Source: Buddleja alternifolia
Lineage: Eukaryota > Streptophyta > Magnoliopsida > Lamiales > Scrophulariaceae
Direction of reading: 5' to 3'
Assembly: GCA_019426215.1 (NCBI GenBank)
Contig: CM033408.1
Span: 5,955,077-6,019,076 of the forward strand
DNA length: 64,000 nucleotides
Shown piece by piece: positions 46,916 through 57,269 of this stretch. Within the stretch, counting starts at the first letter, position 1. Every line of letters starts with the position of its first letter. The notes below the pieces were generated by a model. The model was given only the letters and a program-made list of their open reading frames with translations, had not been told where the DNA came from and did no database searches. The position numbers and the translations under genes are program-made.

Positions 46916-49020
46916 TTAGACTACTAGTATAGAGTACTTGTAGTTGGGGTTCATACGCTGTATTTTGTAAATGAGTTTCTTCTAATTGTTGATTAATTTC
47001 ATCAAGTTCTTCTATAATTACACATTTTCCTTTATTTTGATTACTATTTATGTTTTCATTATTTTTTAATTTTAATTCTATTAATTGTATTCTTAAATCT
47101 AAATTCTTTATTTTATGGCTTAGAACTTCTATAGATTCTAGTTTTTTACTAGGTTTAGGCGATACATCTGTTTCTATATTATATGCGTCTTTAGCACAAA
47201 TAAAACAAATCTCGTCAAAACATATATTGCACTGATATCTTAAATGCATATCAGGATATAATCTACAAATACTACAGGCTACACTCATAGTTCCTTTTCC
47301 ATTTATATATTTATGTTCACATGAATTATTCATATAGGTATATTCTATTATATTAGGAATTTCTGGTCCTTCTTCACTTACTATACTAAATATGTTTTCA
47401 TTATCACTTTCATTACCATCTATACTTACTACATCTTCATCTAATTGTTCTGCTATGGCTGCTCTTTCCATATTAAATTGTCTTTTCGGACATCTATTAG
47501 CTAAATGTTTAGGATCTCCACAAATATAACATGTGCATTTTCTTGTTGATGGCTTTTTAACATAATTCGGTGGTTTTCTTCCTTGCCTATATTGTCTAAA
47601 ACTAGATTTTGGTTTATTTGATTTCCTTAATATTTTGCGTTTTGGCTTAAAGTAATTCTTCTGTCCATATTGTTGTGGGGTGTATATAGCTTTTCTACAA
47701 AACTCATAAGATTGTTTTCTAATTTGTTCTCTAATAAATTCTTCTTTACACCATTCCTGAAGTTTAAAGAAAGTATATTGTACTCTAGGTCCTATACCTA
47801 ATCCTGTAAGATTATCATTAGTTTTTATCCACTCTTCATGTATTCTTTTTCCTAAATCTTGGGGTAATTTCGTAAAATATCTATTGCATAATTCTTCATC
47901 AAATGCTTTATTAGCTTCTCCTATTAACTTTGTAAAATCTTGACTAAAAGGTATAATATATTTCATATCGGTTATAGTGAGTTGTTCTAGATTTCTAAGT
48001 GCCGTATCTTGTATGAAAGTATTTTTTCTTCCTGGATCTATTCCTATTAGTAACGTTCTAATAAAACTAGTAAAATTATAAGGATTATTTCGTAAGGCCT
48101 TTATTTCATTAATTCTATTAGGATCTTTTTTCTTCTTACTTTGCCAGATAGATAATGCTGTAGGTCCTAAGCATGTTTCTAAAAAATTAAACATATCCAT
48201 ATCTGCTTTTTTATTTATTTCCCAATGTCTTACTACACATTGTTCCCATATATTTATTTCTTCTGGCCACATTTGTGGACTTCCTAATTCAATTACTAAC
48301 ATAGTTCCACTCATGATTTTTCCTATGGGTTGTCTTGATCCTATATATTTATTTGGCTGGGTTGATCCATATTCATATGTTGGATTTTTCCATTCTGGTC
48401 TACCACTCATTTCTACATTTCTAGCTGGAACTTCACTATAATCTGGTTCTACTCTAGTTCTTTTTCCTATATTACTGCTAGTACTTGCTTGGCTATCTGC
48501 CATAAAAGCTACTTCATTGTTACCTTTCTCTTTATTTTTAAAGAATTTTTCAAATTCTATTTTTTCTGAACATATATCATTTACTAAATCAATATTATAA
48601 TATTGTTTAAATTCTTCTTCAGCTGATTCTAAATTGATATCTAAATTCATTGCTTCAAAATACATTTCGTCTACTAATTCTCTTAAATTATTTATCTCGA
48701 AAATTTTTCTTAATATTTCTTCCATATTTTTTGGTCTATAATCATTTTTAAGCTGACTTTCTAATTGTCTAATCTCTTCATCTATTTCTTCTATATTTTC
48801 TTCCTCTTCATCTTCTTCGCTTTCTATATAAAATAATATTTCCCAATTAGCAAATTTACTAGTTATTCTAACTTCTTCTTCTTCTATAATATTCATGTAG
48901 CTTGTTTCAGTTTCGTTATCAGTTTCTTCTTCTAGATCTTCTAAATTTTCTTTGGGATCTTGTTTTTGGTAATTAAGAAATCTAATAGAAGTCTGACCTC
49001 TACTATTTTTATACATTACA
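46863..49020 (-). pseudogene. Pararetroviral coat protein with two Cys clusters
   Basis: About 700 codons: an acidic N-terminal part rich in Glu, a central capsid region, a basic Lys/Arg stretch, then a zinc knuckle of the form CX2CX4HX4C (about 47490-47533). A second cluster of the form CX2CX11CX2CX4CX2C follows (about 47196-47277), and then a coiled-coil-like tail. The zinc knuckle binds RNA in related viruses; the second cluster is regarded as a badnavirus hallmark. This part has no internal stop. It is in the same frame as the movement-protein region upstream, so both belong to one polyprotein. Confidence 0.85.
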
Positions 49021-49853
49021 CTCTCTCCTGGAACTTTGACAGTCTCATTTTCTTCTAAGTGTTTGGTTAATTCTCATTCTTCTCCATTTAAATCGTTATT
49101 ATCAATATTTAAAGGTTTAATCATTTTTACTCCTAGTGAGGCTAATCCATCAATTATCCCATCTATATTAATTTTATATTGAGGAAAACTATTATTGGTC
49201 ACTCTTCCTAAAAAAGCTATAGAAACTACTAAGTTGTTACCATCATATGTTTCATATCATCTGGTTTGTAATCCTATAGTAATTTTATTAATATCTTTAA
49301 TACTTTTCATCATGTTCGGAGCTACATAAAATATTCCTACATTATTAATCATGTCTATTTCCATACTAGCAAATACTGCTCTCCTAGCATCAGACCAACT
49401 TTTATCTAATAATAAAACTAAAACCTTTCCACCAGTTCCTTTTCTAGTTAATCCTTTTATTCCTACAATAATTAATCCTAAATGTATATACTTTTGTTTT
49501 AATTGTTTTAATTGTTTTATACATTCCGGGCTAACTAAGCTTATATTTTCAGCATTTGTTGTAACTTTTACTTCTTTTTCTCTAAATTTCTTGATTAAAT
49601 GTGCGTTAAAATCCATTTTTCCTACCTTGTATAATGTTTTAGGTTTTAACTTATCTATTCCCTTGTTATTATATAAATTAAGATTTTCTTCTACGTCTAT
49701 TATCTCTTCTAATTCTACTTCTCTAGCTGAGCTTTGACTTCCTGATCCTCTAAACATTCGTTTAGTGAAAGTATTACTTATTTTTCCTTTCTCTTTCTCT
49801 TTATTACTTGATTCACTTATAGTTCTACTAGTACCACTAAATGATCTCATCAT
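49021..49853 (-). pseudogene. Pararetroviral movement-protein region (two nonsense codons)
   Basis: The frame starts at ATG 49853, overlapping the ORF2 stop as ATGA, and continues in one frame into the coat protein. After a Ser/Lys-rich leader comes a 30K-type movement-protein core (KYIHLGLIIVGIKGL, then LLDKSWSDARRAVF with the conserved Asp). TGA codons at 49257-49259 and 49074-49076 break it. Movement proteins of this family widen plasmodesmata. Confidence 0.75.
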
Positions 49854-50194
49854 TTTTTACCAATATATATATTTTTAGGTTCTTTTTTAGGTTTTTCAGA
49901 TTCTTCTAGTGCTAAATTTGATAATCTTTCTTCTATACTATCTTGTAAATCTCCTTTAATCACTTGAGATACTGTGTCTATTTTAGTACTTAATTTTTCT
50001 AACTTATTTTCTAATTTATCTAGCCTTTCGAATATTTGTAGAATTAAAGCGAATTGAATATTCCAAAGTTTAGGATATAATTTATCTGAATTACTAGTTC
50101 CTTGATAGGTAGTAAATCCTTCTTCGGTAGATAGATATTTATTTGCTAGTTCACTGGCTCTTTTATATTCTAATCTATTTTCTATATTATTCAT
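49850..50194 (-). CDS. Pararetroviral ORF2, small coiled-coil protein
   Basis: A complete 114-codon frame from ATG to TGA. Residues 50-90 form a heptad-like coiled coil (LILQIFERLDKLENKLEKL) and the C-terminus is basic (KKEPKNIYIGKK). Size, coiled coil, basic tail and ATGA overlaps with both neighbouring frames match the virion-associated/ORF2 protein of badnaviruses. It is the only viral frame without a visible defect. Confidence 0.75.
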   Translation of the reverse strand: MNNIENRLEYKRASELANKYLSTEEGFTTYQGTSNSDKLYPKLWNIQFALILQIFERLDKLENKLEKLSTKIDTVSQVIKGDLQDSIEERLSNLALEESEKPKKEPKNIYIGKK

Positions 50195-50938
50195 CCACTA
50201 ACTATTCGTTCTATATATTTTAGCGTTTTACTTGTTTCTAAGTTTTGAGCTTCAAGTTTATTTATTTTTTCTATTACTTGGCTTAGAGTTTTCTTAGTTT
50301 CAATTTCTAATTGTTTTAGTTTATTACTTTCCAAGCTATATTTTAATTCTATTATTTCGTCTTTAGTAGGGAAAAACTTATTATATTTCTTAACTATTTT
50401 TAGAGTTTCCTCAGATTGTTGTTTAATATAATCTAAATTATTATTTTCACCCTTCTTTATTAGTTCTCTATTTATTAAAACGGTTTCTATTAATGATTCT
50501 AAAATTTTACAGAGTTTAGCGTTATTTATTTCTAAGTTTGATGCTAACGATATAAATAAATCTGTTAAACTATTTAAGTGTTTATTTTCTGAATGTAAAT
50601 TATGCTTAAAACTTGAATCAAATCTACAAATAAATTTATGTTTATCTAAAGAGATTACGGTTTTATCGGCTGAACTATATTCTAAATCTAGATATTCTAA
50701 TCTTTTATAATTAGAAGAAGCTATTTTAATAAAAGGCTGCTATTAATATATTCAAGATTAAAAAGTACTTAATATAGTTTTCGTGATCTCTTAATCTAGG
50801 AGGTATGTTAAGATAATTATTAACCCAATGTTCTCTCTTAATTATTAATTGATTTCGTAATTCTAATATTAATTCTGTATTAGTATAATCTAAGTTTTCC
50901 AAAGTATTAAGACAATCAATAAAAGCACTTAAAATATG
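50191..50938 (-). pseudogene. Pararetroviral ORF1 remnant, no start codon
   Basis: A frame of 178 codons (50724 down to the TGA at 50191-50193) is Lys/Glu/Asn-rich with coiled-coil character and has ATA rather than ATG at its apparent start. Coding-like sequence continues upstream in another frame to about 50938, so there is a frameshift near 50735. Its stop overlaps the ORF2 start as ATGA. Position and composition suit badnavirus-type ORF1, whose function is poorly known. The 5' end is missing at the integration edge. Confidence 0.6.
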
Positions 50939-50944
50939 AGCGGG

Positions 50945-51358
50945 AATAAGTATGTATGTAAATTATGAAGGCAATAAAAAAGTTTTTATGCAGATTTATA
51001 AAAGCGGGTTGGGATTCCCTTTTCTTTAAGTATGTATAATTACTCTCATGGATTTTTTGATGTTTTTGTTGTTTTGTGGGGCCAAAATAAACCATTTTCA
51101 AAGTTCGAGGATTAAAGGTAAATAAATTGAAAGTATAGGGACTATACGAAAGATTTTAAATAGTATAAGGGGTCTTGAGCAATTTATTGATAAAGCAAGG
51201 AGGAAACTTGCAATTATCCATCTTTTTGACTTTAGTAAGGGTAATTTGGACTTTTCAAGCTCATGGGTCCCATAGGGGTCTAAATTTGTAATGCTTTTTT
51301 GAAAGGGTCTAAATTTGAATCATGATATGCAATTGGGGGTTAAAATTGCTAACTTCCC
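50945..51358. repeat. Right arm of the 9.5-kb TIR segment
   Basis: Non-coding; ends in AAAATTGCTAACTTCCC, the inverted counterpart of the start at 41874. Confidence 0.6.
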
Positions 51359-52017
51359 GAGTAAAGTAGTGTGTCTAATGTCTAGGATAATTTATGAGTT
51401 TATGAGCCTAGTAAATACGACTTTTGTCATGATACATTCTCAAATAATTAAGAGATTGTTTGGCTAAGCATCTAAGCTTTTTAAAATATTTTATAAGATG
51501 TTTCCAAACTTATAAATTCTTACAAAGTGTTTGATAAATGTTTTAGTGAAACAACTTATAAACTCTTAAAATACACACAAGATCATCTATTGCAAAATGG
51601 TGTTGCATCTTCTATTACATTTATTCTATGCATGACAAGTGTATTAATTTTTTCCTTAAATATATAAGTGATTTGAAATTCGTACACTTAACATGTATAC
51701 TTGTATAGAGGTGAATGAAATATGAGATTGTAACAAAAAAAAAAAGAAATAGGAGATGCAACATCATTTGCAATAGAGGATAAATAATAAATATACCAGA
51801 GTGAATAGAGTCCCCAGTTTTTTTGATAGATGTTATATTTTGATTTCATAAAAAAAAAAAATTCGAAATTTCATATTTTATCGTAATTGTTTTTATGTTT
51901 TTTTTCCTAATTTACGATGGTGGAAGTGAAGGCATGTGAATTAAAGACTAATCCTCTCACTTATTAATAAGAGACCGATAGCATTCAATAAAGACAAAAG
52001 AATTGAGTATATCTTTA
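51359..52017. other. AT-rich intergenic stretch
   Basis: Only poly(A/T) runs and a GATTGTTTGGCTAAGC-like single MITE end near 51455 were noticed. Confidence 0.4.
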
Positions 52018-52672
52018 GGGATGACAACGGGGCAGGTATGGCAAGACTCAAGACCCGCCTTGTTAAGAAATTTCAATATCCGGACCTGCCCCGGACCCTG
52101 TCATTACCCGCCCCGTCATTACCCGCCCCGTCCCGGACCCCGCGGGTACCAAGCGAGTCTGGGTCCTACCTTTTAGACCCGGTCGATTTTTATTTTTTTA
52201 CTTTTTTCTTAATTTTTTTTGCTTATTTTGTTCTCACAAACGCATTCAAAACAAATAAATAAATAAAAAATATTGAAATCGATGATTCAACATAAACACA
52301 TCCACTACAAGTTATCCGTTACTAGACAATGAGAAGTGAGTTTTCAGTTTAGAATTTTGATTCTAATTAATTGACTTTTTTTTTTATCTAGTTAAGGTCG
52401 TAAAGTATGTTGCTATTGCAAATAACACTTTTTTGTATACAATTTATAAATATTAATAAGTTTTAATAATAATTAAATATATAAAATTAAAAATATTATA
52501 ATTTTTTTAACCGGGGCGGGTATCGACTGGACTCGTTACCCGCCCTGGATCTAACCGGGTCTTGAATTTCAATACCCTGACCCGGCCCCGGACCCATTTT
52601 TTGGACTCATACCCGCTCCAAACGGGACGGGTCCGGGGCGAGTATTCGTTATATCCAGATTATTGCCATCCC
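52018..52672. mobile_element. MITE with GGGATGACAAC ends, TSD TTA
   Basis: It starts GGGATGACAACGGGGC and ends GCCATCCC, flanked by TTA at 52015-52017 and 52673-52675, which suits a PIF/Harbinger-type element. CG-rich blocks (CGGACCTGCCCCGG, CCCGCCCCG) near both ends are inverted copies of one another. Confidence 0.75.
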
Positions 52673-52690
52673 TTAGATCCCTATATATCT

Positions 52691-52803
52691 TGTTTTGCAT
52701 CATTTTCAAATGGCTTAGCTTGTAATTTTTTGTTTTGCATCATTTTCAAATGGCTTAGCTTGTAATTTTTTGTTTTGCATCATTTTCAAATGGCTTAGCT
52801 TGA
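52691..52803 (+). repeat. Tandem 40-bp repeat, three copies
   Basis: A unit beginning TGTTTTGCATCATTTTCAAA starts at 52691, 52731 and 52771, with period exactly 40 and no mismatch until the third copy's end. Confidence 0.9.
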
Positions 52804-53436
52804 AAATTTTCAAATAAACCCCAGTATTTCTGTTCTAATTTCAAACCCCCCACGATTCCATTTTCGAAGAACACTACTTTCGTGTTGTGTCATCAATAAA
52901 TTCCATGGTTTCGTATGATTGTGAAAAAGAACCAAGCTTGAATCGGTTTCTTAAAAAAAAAAAAAATTACTTTAAATTCAATCTCATTTCAAAATTTAAG
53001 CTCAAATTCATTGAGTTTTGTAAATTTAATTCAAACTCTTATTGAAAAAATATTATGAATATTATTTTTTATCATTAATATTTTTCTTCTTATTATATCA
53101 TAATCATCATTCTTGTTGTTAAGAAAAATAATATTATAAATACCACTATTATCATTATAAATTATAGGGAAATGATATTGGAGTTCTACAAATTATTATA
53201 GAAGCTCCACTTTTCTTTCTCTCTCTAGGAAATTGACATTAGTGCCCATTGTTAAAAAAAGAAGTCAATTGCTAAAAATCTACAAGATAAATATGTCTTT
53301 TAATAATCAATTCAATATTTTCATATTTCATAATTTTTTCAAATAATTGCTTTGTGAATGTGTAATTGGACGATACATTAAATGTATGCAAGCAAAAACT
53401 ATCAATTTAAGAGCATAAAAGCAATGCATAAAGAAT

Positions 53437-53851
53437 CAGTGTTCTGAAAATCGGACCGGACAACGAATCGAAAAAGTGACCGGGTCACGGGTCACCGGTT
53501 CAACTGTCGGGTCAACCGAGGTCGAACCGGTGATGTCATAATTATGCAATAAATAATAATTAATATACTATTAAATATATAAAATATGAAAATATGAAAA
53601 AAAAATGTATTTCCTATACTTTTGGGGGCCAATTGCATATTTTTAAATTTTAAAGGGGTCAATTTCAGATTTTTAGAGTTTAAAAGGTTGAATTTCAAAA
53701 TTCTCAAAATTGTCCGGATTGACCGGTTGAACCGCGGTTCTGATCGGTTTTGACCCCCGAACGATTTTTTCGCATAACCGGATCGGTTTGATGGCCGATT
53801 CCAGTTTTAACCGGTCGGATCGACCGGTCCGGTCCGGTTTTCAAAACTATG
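53437..53851. mobile_element. hAT-type MITE nested in the Mutator-type element, 8-bp TSD
   Basis: Ends CAGTGTTCTGAAAA and, inverted, CATAGTTTTGAAAA, then CGGACCGGAC on both sides. TAAAGAAT is duplicated at 53429-53436 and 53852-53859. TIR type and 8-bp TSD indicate hAT. Confidence 0.85.
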
Positions 53852-53969
53852 TAAAGAATAATTCTTTTATTACTATTATTTTGGGCATTCAAATATAAAA
53901 TATATATTTATATACTTTATCTCTTGTATACAACTTAAGAAATTATTACCAACTTCTAACATGATCATC

Positions 53970-54023
53970 ATCACTATTATTATTATTATTATTATTATTA
54001 TCATCATCATCATCATCATCATC
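53970..54023. repeat. (TTA)n(TCA)n microsatellite
   Basis: Uninterrupted ATT triplets pass into ATC triplets. Confidence 0.95.
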
Positions 54024-54496
54024 GTCTAACTTTTTGTAGGGATTAAACTTACTTAAGTATTAATTTATGCTAAATCATGATTGACTATTATAATATATTA
54101 CATAAAATTGATGGATTGATGCCAATATACCATCGAAATGAGGTGATTTTCATTTGAAGTTCGATGTTTTGTTATTTTTTAATTGACTATCTATGTATGT
54201 TATATTGTGGGTGACGCTCAAATTTTTCATTGACGGATTTATGTTATATGATTCCATATAAATGTGAAAAATTGTTCAATTTTCAAATCTATGTACTTAT
54301 TATTTGATGTGTAATAAAATAGTGACGATAATATAATAGCTTGTTTTGATTGCATAAAGATAGTTTTGGAATTTAATTTTGAAGTTTATAGTAATTTTAT
54401 ACTCTATGGGTATTGTTGTCATATTTTAATATTAAAATTGAAGTTGGAGCTCCTATAGTAAACTATGGAGTGGCAATATCATTCCCCTAAATTATA

Positions 54497-55706
54497 TTAT
54501 AGATTTGCAATTTAAATATAATGTTGATAAAAGCTCAGAGACTCGAGCTTTTGAGGACCTATAAATGAGCTTAAATTCGCCCATTTAAGAGCCCTATTAC
54601 TCCTTACATTTTCTCCATTAAATTCCAAACTACAAAGGATAACCATAGTATTTTCAAGCCCTTTTAATCATAAAGCATTAAATAGCTCCATTACATTTGA
54701 GCTTTTAAGAAAAGGGTAGAATAATAACTTAGGCTCAAATTGTTAATTTTGTAACAAAATTATGATACAAAAAATTAACATATAAATAATTACGAATAAG
54801 AATTTCGTTAGAGCACCTGGAATAGTTAAAAATTTCGATTGGAAACTTAAATGTTTAGTGGAAACAGAAGTGTTTTCGCAAGAAATTAAAGAATTTTGAA
54901 ACTACACAATATTTTACTTTCCACTAATTTAAATTAGAAATGTTCTCAGAGTTTCAGTGAAAATGTTCAGAAACTTTAATCCATGTTAACAAGTTAGGCT
55001 CATAAGTGAAATAAGTATTATATTTAAAAAAGTGGATTAAAAATAAGAAATATTTCTCAAAAATGGTCTCAAATTATTGCTTCAGCAACTAATTCGTTAA
55101 ACTTTTTGATCATTGTACTCTTTCATAATGGGTTTTAAGTATTTTAAGTTCGAAATCACTACATACCGTTTTCTGCTTGCATACATTTAATAAGTCCATT
55201 GCAGTTTAGATCAACTTCTCAATTAATAAGTCCATTTATAAAATGAACTTTTCAAAATGAGCATTTCAAATAATTTCTTTTTAGAAATGTAAAGTGTTTG
55301 GTAAAAATTCACTCAAGCTACTTCTTACAAAAGTAATGAAAAAAAAATTCCAAAACTTCTTTTAAATGAACTTTGGGGAAGGAACACTTCAATTTCATTA
55401 CCAAACAAGTAAATTTTTTACAAATGTACTTCCATCTCCAAAAGTTTATTTAAAAAGTACTTCCAAATCAATTAAGGTATTCATCAATATGAGAAAACTT
55501 TTGTGATCATCTCTAGTCTTTGTTTTTTTTTTTAAATTATCTTTTTCGCTAAATCACCTCTCATAGCCATATTCAAATAGAATTACTACTCAGGTCACCC
55601 CGTCTACTTTCATTAACCAAAACAAATTAGAAGTCCATTTGGAATGGATTTCGAACAAGTTTTTCTTGTCCTCTTGGGTTAATACACTAATTACCACTAT
55701 TATAAT
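54497..55706. other. AT-rich intergenic stretch
   Basis: No gene, RNA or clear repeat pair seen. Confidence 0.4.
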
Positions 55707-55717
55707 ATAAAATTATA

Positions 55718-55907
55718 CCAACGGGGTTGGTCCAAGTGGTAAGCAACTTGGTTCTGCTTAAGCAAGGTCTCGGGTTCGATTCCTTGTGTACGCGGTTACC
55801 CCCATTGGGAGACTCACCCCACCAGGCCAGGTGTGCGACCCGGGTCGGCCAACAGATTAGTCCGACAATGTCAGGGATACTGTGGTAGGCAACAAAAAAA
55901 AAATAAC
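55718..55907 (+). mobile_element. tRNA-derived SINE with perfect 11-bp TSD
   Basis: Box A-like GGTTGGTCCAAGTGGTAAG and box B GGGTTCGATTCC are correctly spaced, followed by a tRNA-unrelated body and a poly(A) tail (about 55894-55903). ATAAAATTATA is duplicated exactly (55707-55717 and 55908-55918). Confidence 0.92.
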
Positions 55908-55918
55908 ATAAAATTATA

Positions 55919-56562
55919 GTTCAACCCAGTTATTTTAGCCTTTTGGGCACTTAATAAACACCCATTTCTTATAATAAAGCATTAAAATTGCCACATTTTT
56001 GCTAGAAAACTAATGAAATTTCCGGAGGTCATCAAAAATTATTTTTAAATTTCCTATTTTGCCTTTCCCTCAATCAACTATTTTCCTTTAACCAGAAAAT
56101 CACTGAGCGTATGAATGTAATTTTTCAAATTAAAGAGGATGCAATAATAATGTTAAATCTTTACATATATGATTTCGTAAAAACATCTCAATAATGAAAG
56201 TGCAAATTCTGATTAATGCTAATTTAAAACAACTTCAATGAATTTAACTAAGCAATTAGAAAAATATACTCAAGTGAATCATATCAAATGTGGGCAAAAA
56301 TAGCATACTGAATACTACATTGAATACTTTAATTCAGATAATTTATTTTTCAAAATTTATTTGATTTTCTTTTAGGCAAACCAATAAACACTTTCATTAA
56401 AAAAGTAAAAGTTTTTTTTTTTTTTTAAATAAGGAGTCAAATGTTATTAAAAAAAATAAAAATATCAATAAAAATTATATACACATGAAATTTTGTATGT
56501 CTACGGGACGACAAATGAACACAATACTAATATAACTGAATATCAAGTATATTAAAAAAAAG
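55919..56562. other. AT-rich intergenic stretch
   Basis: Nothing recognised. Confidence 0.4.
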
Positions 56563-56923
56563 GGATAATGACAGACACCCCTTCAGTTATGAGGTGATTT
56601 GCATTTTGGCCCCTCATTTATCATAAAATGTGCACTTCATCCTCTCGAACAGTTCGGGCAGGGGCAAAGTGCTACAAAATACATAAGTGAGAGGGCAAAA
56701 TGCTACAAAAATACATAAGTCGGGGGCAAAGTGCTACAAAGACACATAAGTCAGGGGGCAAAAGTCCAATTTTTATGATAAGTGTGGTGCCCGAATCTGT
56801 CCGAACTGCCCGAGGGGGTGAAGTGCACATTTTATGATAAATGAGGGGACAAAGTACATATTTCAATAAATTAGAGGGCAAAATTCACATCATCCCATAA
56901 CTGAGGGGTATCTGCTATTATCC
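56563..56923. mobile_element. Fold-back MITE with internal tandem repeat
   Basis: The left end GGATAATGACAGACACCCCT and the inverted right end GGATAATAGCAGATACCCCT begin terminal repeats of more than 100 bases (also GTGCACTTCATCCTCTCG paired with its inverse near 56820). The centre holds three tandem copies of a unit of about 33 bases (GGGGCAAAGTGCTACAAA...). No clear target duplication. Confidence 0.8.
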
Positions 56924-57269
56924 ATAATTACAATGAGGAGTAGCTATTGTAATTAGTTTTTTATATTTTGTAGCTATTGTAATTGTAATTATCCTTTTTT
57001 CCTCCCTCCAATACATGTTTTCTTACAAGTTGTGTATTTGTGTTGTCGACGGCAAAGCACGGTATATATCGATGTCAAAATCGAGGAGACGACGCCACGC
57101 CCCTAAAAGAATTCTCTCCTACACTCAAAACGACCCACTGAATCGGCAGTTGCCCAATTCTTGCTAGTTAAACTCAGAAACACACACAAGGGTTTATAAA
57201 TACATACATATACATACACACACTTATATATCTATATACAGAGATAAGAGAGAGGAGTGAGTGTTACAG
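56924..57269 (+). other. Upstream region and 5' UTR of the 57.3-kb gene
   Basis: The last 90 bases are CA/TA-rich (TACATACATATACATACACA) before AGAGAGGAGTGAGTG and the start codon, a usual plant leader. No single TATA box stands out. Confidence 0.4.

Larger units (their letters stand above)
42130..50940 (-). mobile_element. Endogenous pararetrovirus (Caulimoviridae), near-complete, inactive
   Basis: About 8.8 kb in one orientation with the full order of a plant pararetrovirus: ORF1 remnant, coiled-coil ORF2, polyprotein with movement protein, coat protein, aspartic protease, RT and RNase H, then an additional long frame, an intergenic promoter region and a tRNA-Met primer site. The two Cys clusters after the coat region, CX2CX4HX4C and CX2CX11CX2CX4CX2C, are the badnavirus pattern; the long frame after RNase H is not found in badnaviruses. 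Every long frame has nonsense codons or frameshifts. The edges are inferred from where coding or leader-like sequence stops and the TIR arms begin. Confidence 0.85.
41874..51358. mobile_element. 9.5-kb TIR-bounded segment carrying a pararetrovirus copy
   Basis: The left end (GGGACAGTAGCAATTTTAGA) matches the inverted right end (GGGAAGTTAGCAATTTTAAC). Similarity continues as related words about 250-340 bases into each arm, including TTTAGACC and TAGTCCCTA-type motifs. The bases outside, AAGTAAATT (41865-41873) and GAGTAAAGT (51359-51367), agree at seven of nine positions, as a worn 9-bp Mutator-type duplication would. Between the arms lies the minus-strand pararetrovirus. The simplest reading is a MULE-like element into which viral DNA was inserted. 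Confidence 0.6.
53167..54487. mobile_element. Mutator-type non-autonomous element, 9-bp TSD
   Basis: Ends GGGAAATGATATTG and, inverted, GGGGAATGATATTG, followed by paired GAGCTCC-type words. The flanking duplication TAAATTATA is perfect (53158-53166 and 54488-54496). Non-coding apart from the nested hAT MITE and a (TTA)n(TCA)n microsatellite. Confidence 0.85.

Noticed and set aside
55718..55800. Possible tRNA gene
   Set aside because: Same reason: SINE with poly(A) tail and exact TSD.
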